Under the pieces are notes generated by a model that saw nothing but the letters and a program-made list of their open reading frames with translations, was not told where the DNA came from and searched no databases. Of a DNA stretch of 64,000 nucleotides, positions 30,000 to 42,048 are shown one piece after another (positions within the stretch are counted from its first letter, which is position 1; each line of letters starts with the position of its first letter). The DNA is taken from positions 34,933,088-34,997,087 of the forward strand of contig CM061919.1 of the NCBI GenBank assembly GCA_031002005.1, given 5' to 3'. This stretch comes from Vandiemenella viatica. Its lineage: Eukaryota > Arthropoda > Insecta > Orthoptera > Morabidae. The position numbers were made by a program, and so were the translations under genes.

Positions 30000-30009
30000 G
30001 ACGTGTGTT
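29589..30009. other. no gene; (TA)n microsatellite
   Basis: AT-rich, with a (TA)n run at 29975-29999 directly before the satellite array. Confidence 0.5.
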
Positions 30010-31444
30010 TTCCTATATTTCACTTTTCAGCCACCACTACCTAGCACAGATCACTGGTCTTTGTGTGTGGAAGTAGCATGGAGATTCCCGTTGTGCACAA
30101 CGTTGGCCGTATGTCGATAGCTGTGGGGATGTGGGAGATAAGATGGTTAAAAGCGGTCAGTACGGGGCATTTTTGTATTTCGACCAAAGACATGTGTCTC
30201 CGTATATGTCACTCTGCTGTCACAACTACAGAGCATAAAACCATTGGTGTTTGTGTTTGGTAGTGGTATTGTGTCTCCTATCGTGTACTATGGTGGTTAG
30301 ATGTCGGTAGCTATGGGAGTGTGGGAAATATGGTGGTTGAAAATGTTCGACCTGCGGCACTTTCATATTTCTACCAAAAACGTATGGGTCATGGTGTATC
30401 ACTTTTCAGCCAAAACTATCTATCGCAGATCACTGGAGTTTGAGTGTGGCAGTAGCACAGAGTCACCTGCTTGTAACAATGGCGGCCGAATTTCGGTAAC
30501 TGTGGTAGTGTGGGAGATATGGTGGTTGAAAGTGGCCGATCAAGGATATTTTCGTATTTCGGACACAGAGATGTGTCTCCGTATATGTCACTCAGCTGCT
30601 ACAACTACATAGCATAGACCGATGGTGTTTGTGTGTGGTAGTGATATCATGTCTCATATCGTGTACTATGGTGGTTAGATGTGGGTAGCTATGGGTGTGT
30701 GGGAAATATGGTGGTTGAAAGTGGTCGACCTGCGGCACTTTCATATTTCTAGAAAAAACGTATGTGTCATGGTGTTTCACTTTTCAGCCAAAACTATCTA
30801 GTGCAGATCACTGGAATTTGTGTGAGGTAGTTTCGCAGAGTCACCCGTCGACAACAACGTTGGCCGAATTTCAGTAACTGTGGGAGTGTGGGAGATATGG
30901 TGGTTGAAAGTGGCTGATTAAGGATTTTTTCGTATTTCGACCAACGACATGACTGTCCATATATATTACTTTGCTGCCTGAACTACATAGCGCAGATCAC
31001 TGGCATTTGTGTGTGGTAATATCATCGAGTCTCCTATCGTGTACTATGGTGGTTAGACGTCGGTAGCTATGGGGGCGTGGGAGATATGGGGGTAGAAAAT
31101 GGTCGACCTGCGGCACTTTCATATTTCAACCAAAGACGTATGTGTTATGGTGTATCATTTTTCAGCCAAAACTATCTATCGCAGATCACTGGAATTTGTG
31201 TGAGGTAGTAGCGCAGAGTCACCCGTCGACAACAACGTTGGCCGAATTTCAGGAACTGTGGGAGTGTAGGAGATATGGTGGTTGAAAGTGGCTGATCAAG
31301 GATTTTTTCATATTTCGACCAAGGACATGTGTGTCCGTATATTTTACTTTGCTGTCTGAACTACATAGTGCAGATGACTGGCGTTTGTGTGTGGTAATAG
31401 CATCAAGTCTTCCATCGTGTACTATGTTGGTTAGATGTCGGTAG
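30010..31444 (+). repeat. satellite of alternating 189-bp monomers (378-bp dimer)
   Basis: The anchor TGGTGGTTGA and its variants occurs at 30141, 30331, 30520, 30709, 30898, 31087 and 31276, a constant 189-bp step after the first. Monomers alternate between type A (GTTGGCCG.ATTTC, then GTGGC.GATCAAGGAT) and type B (ATCGTGTACTATGGTGG, then TCGACCTGCGGCAC), giving a 378-bp higher-order unit. About seven and a half monomers are present. Confidence 0.9.
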
Positions 31445-31463
31445 TTGTCAATCCAAATCCTTT

Positions 31464-31500
31464 ACAAACACGAACGAAGTCATGGGTACCAGCTAGTTAA
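31464..31500 (-). repeat. conserved AACTAGC...GACTTCGT core, minus copy
   Basis: The minus strand reads AACTAGCTGGTACCCATGAC followed by TTCGTTCGTG, directly after the satellite ends. The same core is at 57764-57793 on the plus strand. Similar cores recur in many insect genomes, as far as I recall. Confidence 0.5.
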
Positions 31501-33180
31501 CAATATTGAGCGGCTATTGGTGGTCACGAGTGGAGTTAATGACGTATATCATGTATTATGATCTATTTGTGGCATCAAGTTATTCTTGTAGGCCAACCTC
31601 TTAGTTCGATCTAATGTTAATATTACTCATACTTCTTCCGCAGGTAGACGGTTAAAAATTCCCACTGAAGTAAAAAAATAAAACTACAATCCGGAACAAA
31701 AGATTTTAAAAAAAATCTAATCATTATTGGGTGATATTTCACAAGTTGATTCTAACGCCATGTTTAATGATATACAGCTATCTTTTTTTTTTTTTTTTTT
31801 AGTGTTGTTTATTAAATTTAATGCTTCAAGGAAGTAACAGAACAGTTCTGGAACGCGGAAAAATGATGCTGAAAGAGTAGTTATGAGCTGGTAAGTCTCT
31901 AACGCTGTGGATCACTCAGATTGGCCGATGTCGAGAAGAAAGATTAGTGGCTAGGAAGCGCCCTGTCTCGCGGAAGAAATGTACGCGGTTCGAATCTGGC
32001 TTCGGGCACGAGTGGTTTAATGAAGTTATACGTTCTCCTCGTATTACCCGTACATCGGGAGACTAAACAGCACATGATTCACTGATTGGGAAGTTAAAAT
32101 AACAGATTTGTTACCTGAATATATTAAATAATCCAAATTCCTTTTCGTCGTTTTTTTTTTTCATTTGAATCTTTAAGATACCTTTTGTAATGACACGGGA
32201 AATATTAGCTGTGTAAGAACAAATTTAGGTCTCACTATTTAAAAACGATTGATGGACCGTGAATTTAAAATGGTTACTATCTAACTACGATGCAAATAGT
32301 TATGAATCACCTACTACGTTGGGATTTTCATTCCTGTATTTGGTTCGCAAGTGGATCTCTGAATTTTTTATGATAATAGGGCAATAAAAACACAGAATGA
32401 TTCCATGCAAGGCATAACTCAGTCTTTTAACTGAGGAATGCTATGAAATGTTTTGACACAATTTCAAACTCGTCTGCTTAGCAGTTGTTGAATGTAATGC
32501 AATTAAGACCTCTTTGTATCTGTAGATTTTGATATTCTGAATCCTGTGTATGGTGATGTGCCGTTAAAGCCTGAATTAAAAACCGAATTAATTTCATAAC
32601 CCTGGAATTTGTAAAACTTTTAAACTTTTCATAAAAATCAGCTTGTAAAGGTTTTTAATGTCAGTGATCATCTGTATTATATTGATCTGAAACACTGAAA
32701 GAAGTACGCTTCAGACTGGAATTAAATTATTGATTGGTATTCATTTACCTAAACTAACCACTAAAAGGTTTGTTTTCCACTGTCTCAGAAGATCTAAATT
32801 TAATTCACCGTAGTCATATTAACCTATAAACATTTGGAAAAAAGAGCAATAAATGTGGAGCAATAAACTATAAAACAGTTTTATAATGTATCTCTCTTAC
32901 TCTACACAAGCAGCGTGTGAAATGGAAATTGTGATCAATAATTCTGAGTGATTTCTCAATAGCTGTACTGTAATCTCATTTCTGTTATGTGGATTTTTCG
33001 CGGCTTAACTTCGACGGTTAGACTCAGAGATTTAAGCAGTGAAACGGTTTACGTTTATTTCTTCTTACAGTTCCAGTGTTCGTTAAAAAATTCAAAACAT
33101 TCCATGTAGTCTATTTTAAAACCTTCTTAAGCTAAGCATAATTTATGCCACCAGAAATTATCCTTCAAAATTATTTGACG
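31501..33180. other. no gene; AT-rich with a SINE-like head
   Basis: No coding signal. A T18-19 run lies at 31782-31800 and a tRNA-like SINE at 31930-32060. Confidence 0.4.
31930..32060 (+). mobile_element. tRNA-derived SINE, uncertain family
   Basis: An A-box-like AGTGGCTAGGAAGCGCC and a B-box GGTTCGAATCTGGC about 35 bases later, then CTTCGGGCACGAGTGG. This resembles family 2 at 43488 and 47825. There is no clear TSD. Confidence 0.5.
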
Positions 33181-33189
33181 GTATTTTGC

Positions 33190-33420
33190 CGTGCGGAGCG
33201 TGGTGAGCGGTAACGTTCTGGCCTAACATTCGGGAGGACGCAGATTCCAATCCCTGTTCGGTGGTCGAGATTTCGGTTATCCATGATTTCACCAAATCAC
33301 TCCAGGTGAATGTCGGGATGGTTTAATCAAAAGGCCATGAGCGAATTTCTTCCTTGCAATAAGTACTTTCCCGCCTCTAATGTCCTCGGCGTCGACGTTA
33401 CATATAAGTTGATGTGTGAT
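33190..33420 (+). mobile_element. family-1 SINE, diverged
   Basis: GCGGAGCGTGGTGAGCGGTAACG, CATTCGGGAGGACG, TTATCCATGATTTCACCAAATC and CACTCCAGGTGAATGTCGGG align with the full SINE at 15318. There are many substitutions, so this is an older copy. Confidence 0.8.
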
Positions 33421-33673
33421 ACTCACATTTTGAAGCTTCCCTGATTTTGAGATAATTCTTGTTCTTTTTCTTCCAGTGAAGTGTTAGACCAGGTGGGCTG
33501 TTACAGTCTGAATATAATTCTTGTTTTGAGCAAATGGAATCATATACAGAGAAACCCTCAAAACAGAGTCAATAGTTATGCCGCCGTATCACTCTCGGAC
33601 TGGAAAAAGAATGCAAAAATTATTAAATTTGAAACAATATATAGTAACGGTTATTTGAGAAAGAACAAGACAT

Positions 33674-34105
33674 CATCATCATCATCTTCTTTCGTGTTCT
33701 GTTTCCCGGGTGCAGTGTAAGAGCGCTCTTCAGTTTTGCCTGTCGAAGTATGTTTCCTCTTCTTGGATTTTGGACCATTGTACACCTTTATCCTGTAGGT
33801 CCAATTTCACAAGATCAGTCCATCTCCTTCTGGGTCGGCTTTTTTGGTCTTTTACCCTCCAATTCTTTTTCCAGTTATATCCTCGGTGATCTTGTAGGGT
33901 CCATCCGCTTGACGTGTCCTAGCCATCGCAGTCTTGCATTGGCAATTTTTTCTCGGAGGGTTTCACTGACTGGGATCTGTTTGCGGATCACACTTCATTC
34001 CTGATCTTGTCTCTTATGGTTTTCTGTACCATTGATTTTAGGAACTTCATCTCGGCCGCCTGGAGACTGTTTTCATCTCTGTTGGTAGTGGTACATGATT
34101 CAAAA
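33674..34105 (-). pseudogene. LINE ORF C-terminal fragment with (GAT)n tail
   Basis: The minus strand gives AAEMKFLKSMVQKTIRDKIR, then after frame changes YNWKKNWRVKDQKSRPRRRW, TDLVKLDLQDKGVQWSKIQE and YFDRQN, the 'W.D.VK.DL...G..W' tail found after RT in several LINE families. It ends at a TCATCATCATCATC tract on the plus strand (33672-33685), a 3' microsatellite tail. 5'-truncated. Confidence 0.6.
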
Positions 34106-35567
34106 AACCTTCAGATGATAGAGAAGAGATCCGTAGTCTGGTGGGAGTGATCGCGTGGTACCGAGTTCGAATCTGCACATATTCAATTTTTTTTCCAATT
34201 TAACATTTTGGTTAATGTTCATTGTTGAAAATATATACTTGTCATTAATCATTACCAACGGTTCCTTACAAAAATATATTTACAGTAATATAGACTACAG
34301 CAAATGTGTGCTCCTTAAGAAGTATATATAACTGAAAAATGAAAGTTCAATACAAAGGACTAGAACAACAGACTACAGAGCATATTCGAAGAAGCTTAAT
34401 CTTTACCGAAAATCCTCTTTTCTGTTATTCCTTTAAAACTATCAATCTAAGGATCTTATTAATAATCAAGAAAATTACTCATTTTTTGATTGTTTTTCCA
34501 TTCCTGCTAGCCCGCCGAAAGAGATACAGAGGTATAAGCCTAGACTTCGAAATTTTTCTATTTAGAGAACTCTGTTGCGTGGTTTGCCAGTGATCGCGGC
34601 CATGCCTTATCAGTGTATATTGACAACTACGACAAACTTTTACTCTTCGATTTTTCACATCCTAACGTTTCAGCCAAACTGTCGTAGCTTGAATGAGTCT
34701 ATTTTTTGCTCGGTTACACTTTAGCACTCACACTTGAGTCTTGCTTCAAATAATTTTCAGTATCTTTCTCACATTCTCAGACAGAAAGAATATTTGTATG
34801 GAATTTATGGGCTTATTTTATACACAATCCCGACAATAAGATTTAAAATTGATGACGACTGATAATCATTCCAGCACTTGTTTCTCATTCAAAGATAGAG
34901 TTGAATATTTGAGTGAAGTAACGTGTGACTTATGTCTGGTAGCAGAGTTTCAGGAAAGTGAAAACAAGTCATTTAAAGAAACGGTGAAGAAGGAAGTTCA
35001 TATTTCCGCAAAGCGGAAAGATTAGCTAGTGACCTAGCATTTAATCATTCCTCAGGATAAGTTACTAGTTGAAAAGACTCTTGGATATTACAAATACAGG
35101 ACTGACGAATTTCCTAATTATGAATTGTGAGACACCTTCATTCTTATCGCTGAAATGAGCAGTTTGGTATTTGTTGAAACAAATAAAAATAAGTACTCTA
35201 AAAACTGGAAATTTTAAATCACACAGGTTGTCCTTAATTATGACTCTTTACCTTAGTAGGAGTGGAAACCTTCGGAATCGAGGATGAGTTCTTGTAATTT
35301 CACATTAAAATAAATGACTTTCTCCTCTTGTTTTCTGTCTTCCAATGGGTTGCATACAGTCCTTTACATAATTCTGTCGCGATGTAATCACTTCGTCTCC
35401 ACAAACCTATTATAACAACGCGGTCCGCTTTACATATTTTAATCTTCTTTCCTCAATTATTCACGCCACTAACAGACGATCCAATGACCTCCTGAACTGT
35501 GGTTGTATGTCCAGGCCTTTTCTTGTGGTGAGACCTTCCAACAAATTGTCTTCCTCAGCCATCTTAC

Positions 35568-35598
<31 letters not shown>

Positions 35599-38177
35599 TT
35601 ATTTCATACTTCACCTGTCCGCATGAATGTGACTATCTGCGCATTCTTCTATGACGATACATATCGGTACTTAAAATTGTCTTACTTAGCAGGTTCTCTA
35701 CCGCGACGCACTGTGATCGATCCATGCTGCGATAGCAAGATTTTATGGATGCTAACTGTATTGTTGTCAGTCAGAGGTTGTTTGATATTTGATCTTTCAA
35801 ACTATTGTGGTTTAGATATAATCTGCGGTAAATGATACTTTTACGTATTTTTGCCAATGCACAACGCTTAAACAAATTGTTTTTAATGGAAGCTATTATT
35901 CATATCAGACCGATTGGATAAGTTGTCGGAGTTAACTGGCAGAGGATTGCCCAAAATCGTGCGACTTGGAGAAGAATGTTCAATTTATATCTGAAATAAT
36001 GACTTTAAGAGGCCACATCAGAAAATGATTGAACTGACTAATAATGATAATGATTATTAATGTCTATTTTTTCTATGACTGGGTACTGTAGTCTGTAAGA
36101 CTTAAACTTTAAATTAATAAAGGGGAAATTGATGAATGAGGAAAGGAAATGCTGTACAGCCAAACGTGTGGCTGTTAAATGCCATCTTTGGCAGTTCTCA
36201 CGTTCAAAGTTCAGTTAGAGGTCGCAAACGTGGACCCGGATGCAGAGTAGCTAGCGCCTAGCTTTTGCGCTCCGATGTTACAGTAGACGTTTCGGGTTCG
36301 GCAACGGACATGATTGATCTTAAAAAAAAATTATTTTCTTCTTGTATGGACTAAGACGCTTTAGCAATAGAATAACTGTTTTATCGCTTAAATGAGCAAA
36401 TTGCTCCTTGTTAGGTTTCAGTTGAGTTATTATTATATGTGGTAAATTTCGCAAAGTCGTTGATAAGGTTGGTTGACTAAGAAAGAAAAGGATTTCGACA
36501 ACAGTATTTGTAGAAGTAATCATTTCTCTATTCGCCTGAAGTGATTACGGGATTTTATTTGAAAAGAAAAATCTTGATTGCCGAGGGATGAATTTAACTG
36601 GAACTGTTCTTTCCTAATGAAATTGTCCAACGTTATCAGTTATTCACTAGTTTCAGTTTTTATTTTTTTTACTTTATTTTCACCGAGCGTGGTGGATGAG
36701 CGGTAACGCCCTTGCCTTGCATTCAGTTTATTGCACAAATCCATACGTCTCCACATACAAGCAGAAAGAAACTTAAGTGGAGGAATACCTCGTCTGTCTG
36801 GGTGCATGATGTTCTGATCCTACACTTGTTTGTGGGTGAGACCTCTTATGAATATGGGATTTATGATACTTGTCTGATGACAAGTATCTACTGCCACTCA
36901 TGGTACATGGGGGCACATGTTCTTGAATGTCAGAAAAGGCTTGTAGTTTGGGATAGTTGTGGACAGTTTTTTTTACCATGGATACATTATACTCAATGGT
37001 AGAGAGGTCCGTAGTGTGAGATAAATGAGACGATGTAGATGTGAAGAGTTTGGTATCTGGAACAAATGTGATTGATTTTTTTTTTTTTTTGTATTTAAAA
37101 CTTTATATATTTTTCTGAGGATATTTTTCTTGTTTGATGCTTCAAACTATTTTTTGTTACCCGCATGGACAGACTGACATGCATTTGTCTTTCAGAAACT
37201 GCTATTAACAAATGAATATGACCAAACGGTGCCTAGAGCTTAGTTCCAGTAGTTATCTATACTGATGGGTTAAGTACTGATTTGTGTGCTATACCAGTTA
37301 TGTGGTGACTTTGCAATGAATTTGTGAGTTTTTATGTCTGTCAATTGCAGACCGGGGATTTATCTTTCAGATGTTTCAGTAGTCACGTAGGTTCGTAGTA
37401 TATGTAATAAATTTGAGCACATTGTATAATCTCTTTTTTTTAATTAAGATAAAATTTCCATGCATTTTACATGAAACGCTCGAGTGAGATGGAATTCGTA
37501 GTCGAAATAGCATGCCTCTATTAGTGTGTGTGTGTGTGTAAATAATGGGGAGAGCGCGTTGATTTCGCAAGGTCGGCGACAAGTTTCGCTTAGCGTGGGT
37601 ACAAAAACTATCAGGTGATGACATTAACACTGGATTCAAGAGAATTTCTCAAGTACACCATTGAACAACCTTTGGCATGGCAATTTGCGTATAAAGAAAA
37701 GGATTTAATTCCGAGGGCGTTAAAAATAACGTACAACGATTTGGATACAAAGAAAAAGCTAAGGATACAACCAAAATAAAATTATTTACTCTACCTCTCC
37801 CTATCTGGATTTAAGCCTCGTTCGCACTTCTTCTTCTAAATGAAGCATGGATGAAACACCTGGCTTCAGTCATTAAAAAGATTTAGAGAGAGAAATGTTG
37901 CGTACCGATATTGTGAGTGGTACCACATACAGCTCCTTTTTCTGGCTTATGGCTTTACGCCCAAATGTCTATATGAAAAGGATTTCAGTGCATTGTAGAA
38001 CAATGTAATATCAGGTGGATCTTATGAAACACTCAGTCTCTCGGCCCTCTGTTGTGTCAAAACATTACAGTGAATTTTAGTTAATTATTTCACAGAATCC
38101 AATTCGATATTAATGTCCATCACAAAAGTCTGCACTAATAATGTATTTAATTATAAATTGTAACAACAAATCAAACA
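34106..38177. other. no gene; simple repeats
   Basis: AT-rich with no credible coding frame. It contains A28 at 35568-35595, T runs near 37078-37091, a (GT)n near 37523-37538 and a SINE head at 36683. Short open frames on both strands lack motifs. Confidence 0.45.
36683..36724 (+). mobile_element. family-1 SINE head, truncated
   Basis: ACCGAGCGTGGTGGATGAGC followed by GGTAACGCCCTTGCCTTGCATTC, the first ~42 bases of the family-1 SINE, after which homology stops. Confidence 0.65.
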
Positions 38178-38180
38178 AAC

Positions 38181-38223
<43 letters not shown>

Positions 38224-39552
38224 TGTTCACTTTGATCCCATGTGAGAATAATCTCGGGGATGTGGAACAGTACATACACTTATTAGTAATGTCAATATTA
38301 CTATATAATTGATAATATTATATATTGACAAGAAGTTAGTTATGACCCATTAGTATAACCAATATTTCCTGTAATCTACAAATACAATCCCGAGTTAGTC
38401 AATACTTATTATGTGGAACAGTGTATAAACTTGTTACCAGCATCTAACAACCAGTTATTTTCTTACCAACCAGTTACCACAACTCATAAGCAGTCAATTA
38501 CTTAAAAACCAGTTAGTATCATAATTTTTTACAGCAGTTTTTGAGTGCATGCTATCCCATGTTAGTTACTATATATGAGTGAAATTTTGTAAACAGTGTA
38601 ATTACTTCATTTGTCAAAAGTTTCAACAGAAAGAAAAACCATATATCATTTTAGTAATTGTGGACAACTTTGTCACCTTTCCCTTCCATACACCATATAT
38701 ACTATTTTATCAGTCATTCTTAGTTACCAAATTCCAAGAAGAAAATTCTTTTACAGAGTAAAATTGATTCTGAAGCAGAAACTCTTTCAGTTTGGACTTA
38801 AAGTAGTTGGGTTTTTGTAGATAACATTTAATTTCTGTTGGTAAGACATTGAATAAGGAAGCTCCAGTAAATGTTAACCCTTTCTGTACAATTGACAGTG
38901 ATTTGTAATCCTTGTGAATATTATATTTATTCCTAGTATTATGGCTATGTATGTCAGCATTAAGATTGAAGTGTTCAGGATTTTCCACTACAAATGATAG
39001 TACAGAGTATACATATTGTGCTGGCATTGTTAGAACACCCAGGTTTTTAAATAGATTTCTGCACGACGTCTGTGGGCTTGCTCCAAAAATAGTTCTTATA
39101 GCACGTTTTTGCAATTTAAATACCCTCTGTGCTTGTGACGAGTTTCCCCAGAATGAGATGCCATAAGTGAGCAGGGAATGAAAATATGAAAAATATACTA
39201 ACTTTCTGGTTTCTATATTAGCTATTCTAGATATTACCCTAAGTGAAAATGTTGCAGAATTCAGTTTTTTAAGAAGTTGTTGAATATGCTGTTTCCAGTT
39301 CAATTTGTTATCTATACATACACCCAGGAATTTTGTGAAATTATTTTCATTGATTGCTTTTCCTTCTGATATCACATTATAGTTGTCCTTTGTTTTATTT
39401 TTTGTAACAAACTGAAGTAACTGTGTCTTTTCTACATTAAGTATTAGTTTGTTGGCACTAAACCACCTGTTAATTTTCTTTATAGCATCATTTGCTGTGT
39501 TTTCGAGGTTTTGTACTGATGGGTCTTTCAACGATATGTATATGTTCATTAG
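38178..39552 (-). mobile_element. 5'-truncated LINE with (GATA)n tail
   Basis: A minus-strand RT C-terminal frame followed by a ~490-base 3' UTR that ends at a (GATA)n tract at 38181-38222. A microsatellite 3' tail is typical of target-primed LINEs. The 5' truncation at about 39552 falls just after the RT active site. Confidence 0.7.
38710..39549 (-). pseudogene. LINE RT C-terminal domain, 279 open codons
   Basis: Uninterrupted frame with INRWFSANKLILNVEKTQLL, FLGVCIDNKLNWKQHIQQLL, YFHSLLTYGISFWGNSS, VFKLQKRAIRTIFG and CRNLFKNLGVLTMPAQYVYS, the thumb and C-terminal region of Jockey/CR1-superfamily RTs. Only the last residues of the active-site strand (IYISL) remain, so it cannot polymerise. 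The clean 279 codons suggest a recent insertion. It differs clearly from E1 and E2. Confidence 0.8.
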
Positions 39553-40085
39553 CCAAGTGTCAAACTAAAACGTGAAAGTTTCGACGATCCAGTATTAGTA
39601 GTAAACAGGCTGATCATTTTTAAGGGTCTAAAACAACAGTCTCCGAGATGATGTGTGACTTGAAACATTAAATAAGATATATTTTAATCCGAGTATTTAT
39701 TTGAAAAAAAAGTGAAATAACTTGGTTGTGCTATATTCATCTTTATACAGCGGATAAACCCTCCCCATCTATCTGCCTACTGTGTACAAATCGAATTTTG
39801 CAATCCCTGAGGTAGGTGGGTATACATTTCCTCGGTGGTGCGGCACGGTGGTCAGTGCTGTAAATTTCGTGGAAACGTACCAGTACCCAAGTTAGCTAAA
39901 ATGCCAGTTGTTCTGAGTGATGAGCTTTTCGCTATATTTCAGCTATTACAATCTGGAGAGTACATGTATTTCAAATATTTGTATATCTGTCATATTTTAT
40001 TCTTGTGTAGCTGATACATTTTTTTTTTCAGTATATGTTGCATATATTACTTCTGTGTAAGAGTAACATTTTTGTTTCATTTCCA
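39553..40085. other. no firm gene; possible short first exon
   Basis: An ATG at 39901 opens MPVVLSDELFAIFQLLQSGE, with an A before it. It is upstream of the duplicated exons on the same strand, but no good donor site follows, so a link is speculative. Confidence 0.25.
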
Positions 40086-40087
40086 TG

Positions 40088-40720
40088 ATTTTCACACTGA
40101 CATTCTTTTTTCCACTAACATGTATGTTTCATTTTTTCTCCCCCCAACGCCAATGTGATTTAAATTTCTCGTGACGTTCCATAAATTTATCTCAATCGTG
40201 TGATACAGCCAATGCAATTTTCTTTTTGTTGCTTCCCCTGTGTAAACCTGTTTTTGTTTTCGAGTTTGGTTGAGCGTAGGAATAATTGCTGTAATTTTTT
40301 TTCTGACTCGGTGGGTGTTGTAGAAACCTATGATTGTATTAATATTGAATCTGATACAGAAGACGAGGACGTTATGGATATAACTGACTGCAGTGGTAAG
40401 CTAATGGTTTAAACTGATTTCACACTGTGACATTCTTTCTTCCACTAACATGTATGCTTCTTTTCTTTTTTTCCTCAACGCCAATGTGATTGAAATTTCT
40501 TGTGACGTTTCATAAATTTATCTCAATCGTGTGATACAGCCAATCCAATTTTCTTTTTGTTGCTTCCCCTGTGTAATCCTGTTTTTGATTTCGAGCTTGG
40601 TTTTTTTCAGAGTCGACGAGTGCTGTAGAAACCTATGGTTGTATTAATATTGAATCTGATACAGGAGACGAGGATGATGTTATAGACACCCTGCTAACAA
40701 GATTAGATAGTATAGAAAAC
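40088..40720 (+). repeat. tandem duplication of intron plus exon
   Basis: TCCACTAACATGTATG at 40111 recurs at 40441 (offset 330), and TTGTATTAATATTGAATCTG at 40335 recurs at 40640 (offset 305). The unit contains an intron-like T-rich part and one exon. Identity is high by eye. Confidence 0.8.
40306..40395 (+). CDS. duplicated internal exon, acidic/SIM-like
   Basis: A 90-nt segment, phase 1 at both ends, ending at donor GTAAGC. It encodes SVGVVETYDCINIESDTEDE followed by DVMDITDCS. The acidic cluster next to the hydrophobic INI stretch resembles a SUMO-interacting motif. The acceptor position reads CTG where the second copy has CAG, so this copy may be skipped. Splicing it to the next copy keeps the frame (G + AG). 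The gene is unknown. Confidence 0.4.
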
Positions 40721-40786
40721 AGTAATTATATTATAAATGAGCCAGATATTATAAATAATGATGATGTAATAATTATTGATGTCTAG
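40611..40786 (+). CDS. putative terminal exon with acidic C-terminal tail
   Basis: It starts after a T-rich tract and CAG acceptor (40601-40610) and runs 58 codons in phase 1 to TAG at 40784-40786. An AATAAA signal lies 12 bases later (40798-40803). It encodes STSAVETYGCINIESDTGDE, then DDVIDTLLTRLDSIENS and a very acidic end closing in DDVIIIDV. The V-I-I-I flanked by aspartates is a textbook SUMO-interacting motif pattern. Acceptor, frame, stop and polyadenylation signal together suggest a real last exon. The upstream part of the gene is not identified. Confidence 0.5.
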
Positions 40787-40797
40787 ATTTTTTAAAA

Positions 40798-40803
40798 AAT
40801 AAA
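40798..40803 (+). terminator. AATAAA polyadenylation signal
   Basis: AATAAA 12 bases after the stop of the putative terminal exon. The local sequence is AT-rich, so the match has limited weight. Confidence 0.35.
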
Positions 40804-41799
40804 AAATATAATAAGTCATAGGTTTTTTGTTAATATAGCAGAATTAATCATCCTGTTTCCAATTCCTGTTTACATAAGGATCCATATTATTCTATTGCTT
40901 TTTTATGATATCAATCAAGAAGGATGTGTGCTATTCTCTGAAATTAAGATATTTAGTTTATTAGAACCGTTTAGTTTTAGTTGAACATAAAATATTCAAA
41001 TTTAACTCCCTGCAAAAAGGTACAAGTATTGAATTATTTAAAATTATGCCTGAATAATGTTATTTATCTATGTCTTTCCTTCAACCTGAAATTTACTCTG
41101 ATGGGACCTAAGTATTTAATTAAAAGGGGGGGGGGTGTTCTGATTTAATAGTATCTTAAATTTTTCTTCAATTATCTTGAATAATTATAATCAGTAAAGT
41201 ATTAGTAGATCTTGCATCACTCATACTTAATATATAAAAAGTAAAAACATTTGCTGATACTCAATATACTAAACTTGCCTAACCAGTTGAAAAAAAAAAT
41301 TGACGCTTTTATTCTGAAACACTTAATGGCAGGGTAAATAGTTGTGGCAATGAGAAACTGACAAATAAGCAGATTTACACGAGGCGAGTACTTAATGTTT
41401 TCATTTCACCTAGCACACCTTCGGACCGAATTCCAGAGTGCTGAAGTTACTCGCGTCATTAGGAAGCATTTGCAGGCGAATGAATTTATTCCAACTAATT
41501 AGACACACCAACAGGACGGACATGACATTCACAGACACACAATACTTAATTATTAAAATCATAATGGTTCACGCTTAATCAAAAGCAAGTATATTTTTGG
41601 AACAAAAGAAAATATTTTACTGTGCTGAAATATTTGCACCTTGTTGTGTACATAGCTTTCGCAAGAGATAATAGGCTCTGCTTGTCGCTGGGCAAACGGA
41701 AATAATATTCTGAACGCCGGGAATAACTCCATGGTTTCGAAATACTTGTCACATTGATATACCGATAATAGCAGACAGACACCAGGCAGGAATACCTGA
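40804..41799. other. no gene seen
   Basis: AT-rich. It contains a G9 run near 41128. No motif-bearing frame. Confidence 0.4.
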
Positions 41800-42008
41800 A
41801 ATATTTCTCTTAAAAGCTTGGTGAATACCTATCGCGTTGAGAAATGAGGCATGCCACGCAATCTATCGGAAACTGGGATACTATGCACCTATGCCTGGAA
41901 ATATTTCTTAAAAGATTTGTAGCTTTCAGAACCGCGTATCGAGCCAAAAATGAGACATGCCACGCCATCTATCGGAAACTGGGATACTATGCCTCGGCAT
42001 GCGAACGC
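41800..42008 (+). repeat. ~107-bp tandem duplication
   Basis: AAATGAG(G/A)CATGCCACGC(A/C)ATCTATCGGAAACTGGG is found at about 41842-41895 and again at about 41949-42003. AAATATTTCT.TTAAAAG upstream of each copy is also shared. Confidence 0.7.
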
Positions 42009-42048
42009 CCGATGCCTCGGCTGAGCAAGTAGACACCTGTCGCAAAGT

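Noticed and set aside
38181..38222. (GATA)n tract as a regulatory element
   Set aside because: It lies exactly at the 3' end of a LINE and is best explained as its microsatellite tail.
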